NCBI GenBank assembly: GCA_020881915.1
Contig: JAJFPB010000001.1
Span: 1,302,001-1,366,000, forward strand
DNA: 64,000 bases
Reading direction: 5' to 3'
Origin: Paramyrothecium sp. XJ0827
Lineage: Eukaryota > Ascomycota > Sordariomycetes > Hypocreales > Stachybotryaceae
Shown: positions 11,841 to 22,080 of the stretch, piece by piece
Layout: every line of letters begins with the position of its first letter
How positions within the stretch are numbered: position 1 is the first letter of the stretch
The notes under the pieces: generated by a model
Told to the model about the DNA's origin: nothing
Seen by the model: the letters and a program-made list of their open reading frames with translations, nothing else
Database searches by the model: none
Translations under genes and position numbers: made by a program

Positions 11841-12475
11841 GTTGGGCGACGGTAGGCAGACCAAGCAATTAAGTAAATTTAGATCAATAACGGCTCATGT
11901 GTGAGACCAAAAAAGGGAGTAAAACGGTGTGTTGCCGTGTGATCTCTGCTGTTTCCCACTCACTTGATGTGGTTGTGCTGTTGCTAGTCGAAGAGTTACA
12001 CACACACACCGGGCTGGGGAAGCCTGGGGATTCATATACCTCTGCTCTCACCTTCGCGCAGGACCCTTGCCCGCGATTCTAGAAATTCTGATGAATGCAT
12101 GACCTAACCCTCCGTCACCGAACAGGACCCAGCAAGAGCTCACGAGTGCCCAACCCCAGTCAAGGGACCCCCTCCCCCGGCCGGTACTCCAGCCTGTATG
12201 ACGTTTCTCACCCAGGAAGTCGGAGTCCGAGTTCCCACCCACATCCACAATCCGTCAAACTCCACAGGCCTTTCCCCTACTTTTCGGTCGAGAATTCCCC
12301 AGAATTATTGTCCTACTTGTCTTACAAATCGACTGATTTCGCCGTTCTGGCAGAAATCGGTCCTATTCTATCAAGACTGGAGAAACCGGCGGCGGGGTTT
12401 AGCATCGCGTGGCACGCAAAGTCCGTAACTTACAAGCTCCAGCCCGGGGGGCCATTTTGGTGGGGAAACGGCCAT

Positions 12476-12476
<1 letters not shown>

Positions 12477-12516
<40 letters not shown>
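12477..12516. repeat. (AC)20 microsatellite
   Basis: Forty bases of uninterrupted AC dinucleotide, about 640 bp upstream of the hexose transporter start codon. Confidence 0.97.
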
Positions 12517-12518
<2 letters not shown>

Positions 12519-12785
12519 ACGTTTCCTAGGCTGAGGCTCAATTGTACCTCAAAAAGAAAACGGTGCCATAGCAGGCCATGACGTCTCTAGGGATGATGGT
12601 GGCGGCGGATCATTGGTCGCGTGGTGCCTTGTCCGGGCGGCATCTACAGCAAGCCACAACGTTGTGGAGGGTTAATCATTGAGTTACAGAGGATCGGTTC
12701 GATTGATGAGCAAGTTGAAGGTTTGGGCGACAGGGGTTGCCCCCGACGCAGTTAGCTTTGCCGGCACGGGACCGAACCAGGCGTC

Positions 12786-12807
12786 TCGATCCAGCATCGA
12801 TCCAGCA
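12786..12807. repeat. 11-bp tandem duplication
   Basis: Two exact adjacent copies of tcgatccagca (12786-12796 and 12797-12807), followed by a third partial tcg. No function is inferred. Confidence 0.8.
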
Positions 12808-13964
12808 TCGGACGAGGCCGACGTCTTTCCGTTTGCTGTCGAGACATGTCTCTTTTTTTGCTGTTGACTGCAGTGGTTGACTTCTTGGAGACGCGAAGTA
12901 ACGCGACCACCTTCAAAGACACAACTTGAACACAACTCCATGGGTATTCTTGATGCTAACAAGACCAACCTGCGTTGCAACAACGACACTACCTCTGGTC
13001 ATTGTTGGTTGACGCTTCTATTCCCCCCAAACTCCATGATGGCAGGCCCCTCATCATCGCCAAGAAACCCTTGAGCTCTCCCATCACCCCATTTTTCCCA
13101 ATGTGGGGCCACGACTCCCGACGTCACCCCTTCAAAAAATCCTTCCCGCTCCGGCTGCTATGACGTCTTGACCGACCGGCGAAGCGCCGAGGCCCGTTTG
13201 ACACTTGCACCAAAGTTGCGAAGAGAAAAAAAAACCTTCTTCCAGTTGTTCCGGTTCGGAAAAATAGCATCCAAGAAAGAACTCGAGTAATGTAACCTTT
13301 TCCTCTTCTGCCCAGAGACGTTGAACACGTTCAGAGGGCTCCTAAGCCCTTGGCATTCATCTCTTAGCCCATGCTAAGACGATACCCTGCGTCTCTCCCG
13401 AGAACACCCAAGAGATGGCCGAGACGGGTCGTCGTCCCACCCACGCGGGAGTGACGTCAGGGTCGGACGGCAGCCCCGGTCAGCCCATCCGACGATCCCT
13501 TCTGCTTGTTCCTCAACGCTAATAGTCAAGCTGATAGTCCACTGCACGACTCGTCGAATGAGGTGCCCGGCGAGTCTCGTGCGACCTTTGCAATAGGCTT
13601 GGCCTAATCATCCATTTTCTGACATCGTTAACCCCGAAGCACCGGGGCCGGCTCATCCTTGGACGCCAGTTCATTCTTGTTCACGTGCCGTGGTCGACTC
13701 CCACATTTGAAGTTTGTAATGCAACAATGTTCATAATGCTCTAAAAATGACTCTATAATGCCAGTTCGTGAATGCTTTCGTCAAGACTTCCACTTAGCAA
13801 TACTGCCACCCCTGGATCTTTGCCCGTCTCAGGTTCCAGCGCTCCCGGACCAACTCTATCAAGCCCGCCAACCCGCAAAACCTCGGCCGTAACATGCTGG
13901 CTCAAAGTTGAGATATTTTTTGTCTTTCGTGATTTGCAACCGGTCAACCTTTCGTAAAACCAAA

Positions 13965-16900
13965 CTATAACTCCTCTTGGGGGAGCTGCCCCTCCACGGC
14001 GCTGAGTGCTGCGAGGTTGACACCGCCCATGCGCTCCGTTCCCGTGCCGCCTGGCTTGCTCACGCCCGCCAATAGCGTCACGCACTCGACGACGTCCTCG
14101 GGCTCCAGAAGGTGCCACTTGGCGAGTGTCACCTTGGTGCTAGCCCCCACGGTTACCGTGAAAACGTGGTCCGGGTCCAGCACCGTTCCGGACAGCCCGT
14201 TCAAGCTTCGGAACATGTCCTCGTCCGTGAAGTCGTCACCGAGGCACAGGGCAAACTCAATCTTGCCCGGGTGGGCATCCAGCTCCGATGGAGCCGCGTC
14301 CGGGGTATGGTAGGTCGCCACTAGGCGCTTGACGATCTCGCCCTTATTGATGAAGGTTGGTCGCACCTCGATGTTCGCCTTGCCTGGCATCACATCAATG
14401 TCCCACTTCTGGGCAACTCCATTTTCCAGCTCCTTGTGACATTCCCTCGCCATGTGTAGACCAAGCTCGGGGTCGGCGAGACGGTAGTGCCACGTGATTG
14501 CACATCGCTTTTGTTCGATGAAAGAGCCTGAACGTGACGATTAGTAAAATATCCATCCCCAAGTCTGTGTGTAAACTTACCAGAGACCTTGTCGGTGTAC
14601 TTCTGGAACACCGCCGTCACTTCCTTCTGCCAGCCCATATCGAACGTCTCTGCAAGGTTCTCCCACTGGTCCGAGCCGGGGTTCTTCATGAAACTGCCGT
14701 GCTCGGCTGAGAATCCCAACCGACTAATGTGTCCCAAGTGTTGGCTCAAAAATTCCTGGTCTCGCCCGGAGATGATCCAAACGAGATTCTTGGGGTCGTC
14801 TGCAAGCACCTTGAGGCCCTCCTTGACGCGTTCGCTGGGGATGGCCGCACTGGGCTCTCGCACAATCGGAGTGAGGGTGCCATCGTAATCGAACATGAAC
14901 AGGCGCTTGCTAGATGTCCTGTACTGGGAGAGCAGGAGAGGGCGATCGAGAAGGGGCGTGGCAAGGATGTTGTTGGAAGCGCCAAGAACTGTGTAGACCT
15001 TCTTGATGAACTTGGTAATCCAAGACTGCACAGTCTGTGTGGTGACGTGGTGGTAGAGGCTGCTCTGCATGGCCATGCGCTTGTCGCTTGACATGCTCAG
15101 TGCGTTCTCCAGCTTGGTGGCGACGCCGCTGAGATCCCAGGGGTTGATGTGAATGGCGTCGCCGAGGCTGCCGGCCGTACCACTGAACTCGGATAGAATC
15201 AGAGGACCGTGGCTCTCCTTCTGGCAAACGATGTACTCCAAACTAGTGGTGTTCATGCCATCTCGTACCGAGGTAATGAGGCCAATGTCGCCAGCCCGCA
15301 GCAGGGCAAAGTACTCATCCTGGTTGAGATACTGCGGATAGTGCTGGACAGGCGAAAAACCCAAACTACCGTATTGGCCATTGATCTTCATGACCAGCTC
15401 GTTGACACGCGTCGCAATCTTGTTGCCGGTGTCCTCCTTCTCGGCCTCAACGCTGGTGGGCGATGTGACCTGGATCAGGACGACCTTCTCATGCCAGTCG
15501 GGGTACATTTCGAGGAAGCGCTCAAAAGCCTGGAGCTTCTGCGCGACACCCCTGACACTGTCCAATCGGTCACGGCCGACAATGATCTTCTTGCCCTCGT
15601 ACATCTTCCTCAACGCATTGTACTTGGCGTTGACGGCGTCGGTAAAGGCCGCCTCCTCGACCCGAGGAGCATCGATGCCGATGGGGAAGACGCCGACCTG
15701 GACTCTGCTGCCGTAGACATCGATTCCGAGCGCATCCGAGGGGAAGCCCAGGACGCGCGTGCAGCAGCTCAGGAAGTGGCGCGAGTAGCTGTAGGATTGG
15801 AAGCCAACGAGGTTGGCGCCGAGGACACCCTCCAGCACCTCCTTACGGCGGGGCAGGCACCGCAGGAACTCGCTGCTAGGGAAGGGGGAGTGGAGGAAGA
15901 AGGAGATGTACATGCTGGGGACACGCTGGCGGAGCATGCTGGGAAGAAGCATGAGGTAGTAGTCGTGGACGACGACAATGTCACCGGGCTTGTAGATCTC
16001 GATGATCTTGTTGGCAAACTTCTGGTTCATGCGGTAGTAGTCTGCCCACTGGAGGCGCTCCTTGCGGCCGTCGCTCGGCTCGTGCTGCTTGTAGTGGAAC
16101 AGCGTGTACAGATCGTGCTCGGCATAGCGCCTCCATCGCGCCTGATCCTTGAGCTTGATGCCCTCATTGCTGACGTCGTGCTCGTCGGACAGCCAGACGG
16201 GAATGGTGCGGATGGTCTTGTTGTGGGCCAACTGGTACTCAAGGTTCTCCTGGTCCTCCTTGGGCACCCAGAGGCCATCGCTCGGGGGCGGAGTGGGCAG
16301 GCGGGCGGAGCTGTCGATGGGAACGGGCGCGGAGAGGGCGTTCAGGGACGATGCGCCCACCGTGGTGGTAGGGACGGGGGTCGCTGGCGGGGACAGAGGC
16401 GCGTCTTGAGGGTTGTCGATCTCTCCAATCCAGGCGACGGCAGTATGGTTCCACGGCGTCGCGTCGGAAGAGAGGTAGGCGAAAGCGTCGAAAAGCGCGG
16501 ATTGACCGCGGCGGGGTTTCAAGTCCTACAAAAGAGAGAACCAATGTCAGTCCGGAGTGTTCTCGTGGCCGGCTTCATTTTTGGGCGCAAACTCGCGCAT
16601 CTGCTGTCTGGTGGTGCTTGCTGCCCCTCCCCCTCACTTGACAGCCAGAAAACCCCCACCATGACATGCTGATGGGCGCAATGACGCAGTCGGAGCACAG
16701 CGAATGCCAGAAGCAAACAGCAACACAACGACAGCTGGGGAAATCAGGAGAGAACAGAACATACCCAATCGCCGCCCTTGTCGCGACCTTTACGGTAGGT
16801 AAAGGCATGGGGAATGTTAAACGTCGCCGAGATAATGTTGCCGCTGAGGGCGAGATCCGGGTGGGAGGCGCGGATCTCAGACAGCGACTCGCGGCGGCCC

Positions 16901-17268
16901 ATGTTTGTGGTGGTGACTCTGCGCTGCAGCAAACCGTCGACTCCGAGGGGACGGCGAGGAGCAATCTTGGGGTCTGCGCGCGAGAAATAGCTGGGGCTGG
17001 CCTTGCGAGCGCTGCCGTCGTCAGGGTCAAGGTCGTCGTCAGCGTGGAACTGGTTGCCAAAGGGCCCGCTGCCGTAAGTGGAGGGTTGGATGCCAGGGGT
17101 CACGGCGTCGAAGCCTCGATCGGTTGCGGCCGGCGGCCTGGGCGTCTCGTCCTCGTAGATGCTACCGCGCTGGTGCTGCTGCTCCTCCTGCTGCTGGCCC
17201 TGCTGCTGGCCCTGCCGCTGCTGCGACAGGTCCAGCTTCAGTTTGGCACCGGGTGGGTTTCCCGCCAT
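13965..17268 (-). CDS. TPS2: Trehalose-6-phosphate phosphatase (TPS2-type)
   Basis: Predicted 1003-residue cytosolic enzyme that dephosphorylates trehalose-6-phosphate to trehalose as part of the TPS complex. Exons in transcript order are 17268-16765, 16525-14581 and 14527-13965. The N-terminal ~170 residues are hydrophilic with a Gln-rich run near residues 15-35. A GT20-like trehalose-phosphate synthase domain follows from GDWDLKPRRG (intron 1 at the Trp) to about residue 640. It keeps HDYYLMLLP, the GRDRLDSVRGV loop and DGMNTTSLEYI. The last reads TT where active synthases have NL, as expected for the non-catalytic domain of Tps2. The C-terminal HAD phosphatase has DYDGTLTP and GDDFTDEDMF plus the NKGEIVKRL lysine motif, so it should be catalytic. 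The length is on the long side for fungal Tps2 because of the N-terminal tail. No break is seen. Confidence 0.95.
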
Positions 17269-20239
17269 GGCGGATTTGGGCGGCGCCGCAACGGGCTAGA
17301 CTGGGATCTGCTGCTTGGGTGGGTGTTGGGCTGCTGCCGACAGTGAGCGAGTGAGCGAGCGAGCGATCGAAAGAGGCAGAGGTACGGCCGCGCCGTAGCG
17401 TGTGGAATGCGATGGGCTGGGCGTGTGCGTCTCGTCTAGCAGGTTCTGGTAAGGTGAGGTAGAGGTAGTCTCCGAGGAAAGGGGAAGGGGGTCGAGAAGC
17501 AAAAAACCGAGCCACGCCAAAGTCTGCAGCCAAACACGTGGGGTGTTGGGGATGAAGAATGGACGCAACGAACGTGTGCGAAGGGAGATTATGAGGAAAA
17601 GAAGAAAAGAGAACGGGAAGAGGTGGAAGAGAATTCAAGAGAAGGGGAAAGGGGAGGAGGTGAACAGGAGATGATGTCTAGGTGAGCTAGTCGGCTGTAG
17701 CAGAGTGAAAACGGCTTAAGCCAGAACTAATCATGTACAACGGCCAGGCCCATGCGGTTAACGACTTGGCCCAGGGGTAAAGGGCCAGGTCGGGGCAAGT
17801 AGACTACAGTATGATCAATAGTAATGTAGTAGGCAGGCAGGTATCCGTAGTACGGGTTCAAGAAAATTCTGGCCCAGATGGGCGGCCCGGTGACGACAAG
17901 ACTGTGTAATTGTATGCCTCCGGAGTCGAGAGAACGGGACGGTGAGTGGCCCAGCGCGCGCCGTGCTGGACGGGCGAGCCACTCACTGACTGCGCTGGAG
18001 TTGCGGCGGTGCGGTACCTGCTCGACGAGGTACCAGCGGTTCGTTGGTGGGGCCCTTGGGGCTGGGCTCAGGACTATTTGCTCCTAAAACTTCGTAAGCT
18101 GCCAATGGATGCCGCAGGCAGAGAGGAGCAAAATCAAGGAACGCGGTGCTGTTGTCCGGACGTGTTACGGATGGGAAGAAAATCAGATGGATGGCTGATA
18201 GTCTTTTGCTCCGTCCCTTTGAGTTTCCGTGCCATTCTGGTGTGTGTTTCCTCTCAACGCCTGGAACCACATCTCGTTGCTGGCTCGGTTTCCAGTGTCC
18301 AGGAAGAGTAAGACTGCGGGCCTGATGCTCTCACAATTTACGTTGATACAAACTCAGAACTTATTCACTCGCTCTACTATAGACTCTCATTACAATCTAC
18401 TGCGCTCGAATCCTCCTCTTTGTGATCCTTCACATCCACAATCCGTCGAGCAATCAACACCTTACCCTGAGCGAAGTGTGCCGGCTCATATCGTTCAGAG
18501 CACACCCCGGTCCCAGGAACAGCGCGACCCCACGGCCTACGCCAGCCAATCTGTTGCCAGCGGCTCCAGTCTTCGACGTCACCAGTCGCACAACGGCGGG
18601 TGCAACAAAACAATTGCGCGATGCCGTTGGACGACAAAGAATTTTCTTCGTCTCCTGTGGTTGCCGACGAAGTACACAAAATGGATCGATCCCTCCAGCA
18701 TTCCATCAGACTCAACAATTCACCTCCAAAACTTACACTTCCTCAGCTTGTTGCTGTCAACACAACAGCAGAGCCAACTCACATGCAAATCCCATCCAAA
18801 CGTGCCCCCCCTCTCCCCTCCATTGCTTTGGTGGGGGGAAATACGCACCCCGCCAGGTCCAACTTTCGCACCACCAGCTAATCCAGCTACCGAAACCACC
18901 TACTGTACTGAAGTACGCTACCCACGCAACCCAGAAACCCATGTCACAGCCATGCAGAGCGCAGCGCAGCAGCACCGCTGCAAACCAAGCTTCTGCTGGG
19001 CCCCCCCGGGTGACAGGCCCGGCCCTTCCCCCCCTGTGCTCTAGAACTCCCTGGAACTTCGTGCTCGGATGGTTGTTCAGCGGGACTGGGGCTCTCTCGA
19101 TAAAAGACGGTGAGTGTTCTGTTCGGTGCTCGACCAACGCCTCTATCGGATGGCGAATAAACGGTCAATGGCTTGGCAAGTAAACAGGCGCGTTCTGTTC
19201 GAGACTCCAACCGCAAACGAGGGATCCTTAGGTGGTCCGTCTTGTGCTTCATCGTAGCATCATCGTCCGCTCCGAGATTTTGATGTCTCGGATGGAGATC
19301 CTAAAATAGCCCTCCGGCCCTTTGTAGTCTCATCTCGAGGCGCAACCAGCGGGAAAAAAGACCGCAGCATGCAGCAGCAGCAGCTAAACAGCTTAGTCGG
19401 CGCAGCTTGGCATCATCCCCCCACCAAGCGAACAGCAATCTCCATCAATCCCAATCCGCGCTGCCTTGGAACATGCATATCACATCTCGATCACCAAATG
19501 GTAAACCCACACAAAGCACCGGCCACACAACTCAATGCGAGGCTGGCCGTTTGGCCCAATCTCCCCTGAGCCATTTTCACTCAAAGCAACCGTATTCGCC
19601 CGGACGCAATGCCGTTTCGTTACCATCCCACCTCCACTCCCGCGGCTGGGCCCCTCTCTTCGACCGAACTGAAGCCGAACACCATGTCATCGACTAGACT
19701 GCAGTATGCGTCACTTTTCATATGGTGTTCCGCGTCGGAACTCACGCATGGTTTGTCTCGTTTCTGGCTTCTGCGTTTGTCTCAGGAACACACCAATCCC
19801 GCCTGCCGTTGCGTGCATGCATACGCCCTCCGATCTGCTGCTGGCCATCGTTTACCATTCAGCTGCGGGCTGCCTCTATCTCCGGCCGCTAAGCAGCATT
19901 GCTAGAAACCATTTCTACCGCGGTAAGCGTGTCTATGGCAACGGTGCTTCGTCTTCCGGGTAAGGTGCTATCCTGAACAGACCTATCTGGACGTGACTCA
20001 ATCTATGGCTGATTTTTGCACTTTCACAAAATCTTGACTGCAGCTGCATGTGTGAGGGAGATGTTCCAAGGGTCGGCTCCCGTTTTCCCGCGTTGCCTCT
20101 TCTGAATGCCGGCATTGGCCTGGCCATGGCTTGATACTTCGTGTTGCTCTATATTTCCCTCATCACCATCGGTGCTAATGTACAAACCCCAATTCGCAAA
20201 TGCCAAACCTTTCACTGCTGTTATCGTTTACCCCTTATG
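17269..20239. other. Intergenic region between TPS2 and protoglobin gene
   Basis: This is TPS2 promoter DNA on the left and the 3' flank of the protoglobin gene on the right. Two long plus-strand open frames at 18229-19044 and 18422-19183 overlap in different frames, are rich in Pro/Ser/His and carry no recognisable domain, so I do not call them genes. A short CAG run lies near 19370. A non-coding transcript is possible but nothing in the sequence proves one. Confidence 0.55.
17480..17777. promoter_or_regulatory. AGGGG stress-element-like sites upstream of TPS2
   Basis: AGGGG occurs at 17480, 17486, 17643, 17650 and 17773 on the plus strand, 210-510 bp upstream of the TPS2 start codon (gene on the minus strand). 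AGGGG/CCCCT is the STRE core bound by Msn2/4-type zinc fingers, which control trehalose genes in yeast. Five copies in 300 bp is suggestive, but the first four lie in purine-rich runs where the motif arises easily. Confidence 0.4.
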
Positions 20240-21210
20240 TTAAGCGGCCTGTGGTTCCGTCACAGCCTCTCCTTGTAGCGACAATTTTCCCACATCAGGC
20301 TGCACATCTTCATGTATCGGATGCGGCTCCGATATGTCGGCCTGTGTCGGCGTCCTCCTCCCGCTAAACGGACACGCCCCCACCGTTGCATCCTCACCAC
20401 CACCAGCACCCTGCTCCTCAATATCGGGCAGGACCTTTTTGCCATGCAGGTACCCCTCCTGTTCGACCGTCAGGTCCTCACGCTGGTCGAACTCGATGCC
20501 GTCCTCAATGTGCCACTTCGCCATCAGGTCGTTCTGGATCCAGATAACCTTGTTCAGCGCCTTGACCAGCGCCGTCTTGCGCGGCAAGGGTAGCCGCGGG
20601 TGCGACAGGATCGCTTCCGTCATGATGTCCGAGATGAAGCCTAGGCACGCTCCGAGGTGGACGTATTCGATGTGCAGAGGGTGTTTCCTGCCAAGCCCTA
20701 CGTGCATCATGCTGCAAATCATTCTTAGCCTGTGCACTCCGTCGTGGACGTTATCCATCACGTCGTTGGCTGGCACTACTCACCCCACCTTGTCCAGGTA
20801 TTCCCAAAACTCCATCTTGCTGGGGTCCGAGCACAGCTTGTTCAGATAGGCGCGCAGGAACATTTTGCGGTGCAGGATCTGCGGGCTGTCTTCACTCAGC
20901 TTCTCGTCGAGCGGGCCTTCGAACGACGTGCTTCTCGTCGTGAAAGCGCGCGCCGTAATGTCATATTGCAGTAATTTCTTGTAGACGATGTTGACGACCG
21001 CGGGTACTAGAGCTTTGATGTATTTTGATCCTGTGATGAGCGCCTCGATGTCGTCTGGGCATGGTTAGTTCCGAGTGCAAGGTAGGTTGCAGCGAGAAAG
21101 GTCGTACTGCTAGAGAAGTCAAGGAATGACTGCAGGTATAGAATGCGCGCTTCGAGGTCTGTGTATAAGTCCTCCCGGCTTATGTGCTTCATAGGCTGTC
21201 GCGTTGCCAT
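20240..21210 (-). CDS. Protoglobin-domain protein
   Basis: Predicted 281-residue single-domain globin of the protoglobin/globin-coupled-sensor type, expected to bind heme and gases; its cellular role in fungi is unknown to me. Exons in transcript order are 21210-21108, 21054-20784 and 20711-20240, with GT-AG introns of 53 and 72 bp. Exon 1 gives the start with REDLYTDLEARILYLQSFLDF. Exon 2 gives DIEALITGSKYIKALVP and the helices ending MEFWEYLDKVG. Exon 3 begins MMHVGLGRKHPLHIEYVHL, the most conserved block of this fungal family and the likely site of the proximal histidine. After about residue 210 the tail is hydrophilic and poorly structured, with Gly, Glu and Pro. No transmembrane segment or signal peptide is present. 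It is divergent from the Zn2Cys6 regulator, 870 bp apart. Confidence 0.88.
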
Positions 21211-22080
21211 TGTGTTTGTAGGCGCAGTTATGGCTTGGCTCTACTGGTGTAAACCACGTTCGAGAAAAGATATTGGCATTTTACGAAACATCTATCAGTG
21301 CATGCGTCGAACGCCTTTATTTCCATTTCTGCTGGAGGTTCCCGACAGCATTGTGGTCATTGATGGCCGACTTCAGGTCATCAACATGCGATGGTGATAT
21401 GGTGGTCTGATGGTGGGGCTCTCCGCGCCAGGCCCGTTCCTTTCCGATGGGGTGAGGTAACATGAGTTGAATGAGGTCAATATGCATTCATTACTTCATA
21501 CCAGATGCACGAGACCGATTGATTAAAGATGTAGGGATACATTTTGCGGGTGCGCGACGAACTTGAGACCTCTTTTCCAGCACCATTTCAAGATCCGTGT
21601 ACATCGGCGATGTTGAGCTAAGGTATGGAAGCACTCGCAGTCAGGAACCGGAGCAGGCGTAAGTGTAGTAATAAAGCACGAGCCGACTCAGAACCCTGCC
21701 AATTCGTGCGGGATGCATGGTTCACAGTGCCGTCAACTGGTTTAGACATCATGTATGTTTCCAAATGAGCAGCCTTATGAAGACAAATAATCGCAGCCCT
21801 TGAGGACGAAGTCCTATCGATGACCAGCTGGTGGCGGAAACAGTAATTTAGAGATGAACCCATTCTACATGTGCTCGGTCACCTGCAGCGGCTGCACGTG
21901 ACCGCCACACGCCCCCATCAACTCTCCACTCCTGTATCTCGTCGATTTTTCGGCGGCTCGGCTTCACCTCGCTTCGACGAGCAATCCAACATCCGGACAT
22001 CCCCCGATAATCTGCCATCGCAAGTTAGTCCCCCAACCAAAAAACAGCTGCGCCTAGAGCTTCCCTTGGTCCTCCCAGCA
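21211..22080. promoter_or_regulatory. Shared divergent promoter region, protoglobin / Zn2Cys6 regulator
   Basis: 870 bp between two start codons that point away from each other, so both promoters must lie here. Apart from a small upstream open frame before the regulator I see no clear motif or further gene. Confidence 0.6.
21854..21901 (+). promoter_or_regulatory. Candidate 15-codon uORF before the Zn2Cys6 regulator
   Basis: A short open frame MNPFYMCSVTCSGCT ends in TGA 179 bp before the main ATG at 22081 and contains two in-frame ATGs. If the transcript starts upstream of 21854 it could damp translation of the regulator. Whether it lies in the mRNA is unknown. Confidence 0.3.

Larger units (their letters stand above)
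11841..13964. other. Intergenic region between hexose transporter and TPS2
   Basis: The left part is the likely promoter of the hexose transporter (transcribed leftward); the right end is the likely 3' region of TPS2. It contains an (AC)20 microsatellite and an 11-bp duplication, listed separately. No gene is supported; the open frames at 12095-12529 and 12684-12989 are low-complexity or unrecognised. Confidence 0.6.

Noticed and set aside
15209..16672. 487-codon plus-strand open frame antisense to TPS2
   Set aside because: It is a mirror of the highly GC3-biased TPS2 coding strand. The translation is Val/Asp/Leu-rich with no domain, and the opposite strand encodes a clear enzyme.
18229..19183. 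Two long overlapping plus-strand frames (271 and 253 codons)
   Set aside because: They overlap in different frames, are low in hydrophobic structure and high in Pro/Ser/His, and have no matching splice continuation; stop-poor intergenic DNA is the simpler view.
21871..22080. 70-residue N-terminal extension of the Zn2Cys6 regulator
   Set aside because: The frame is open but begins at GTG; the first ATG is 22081.
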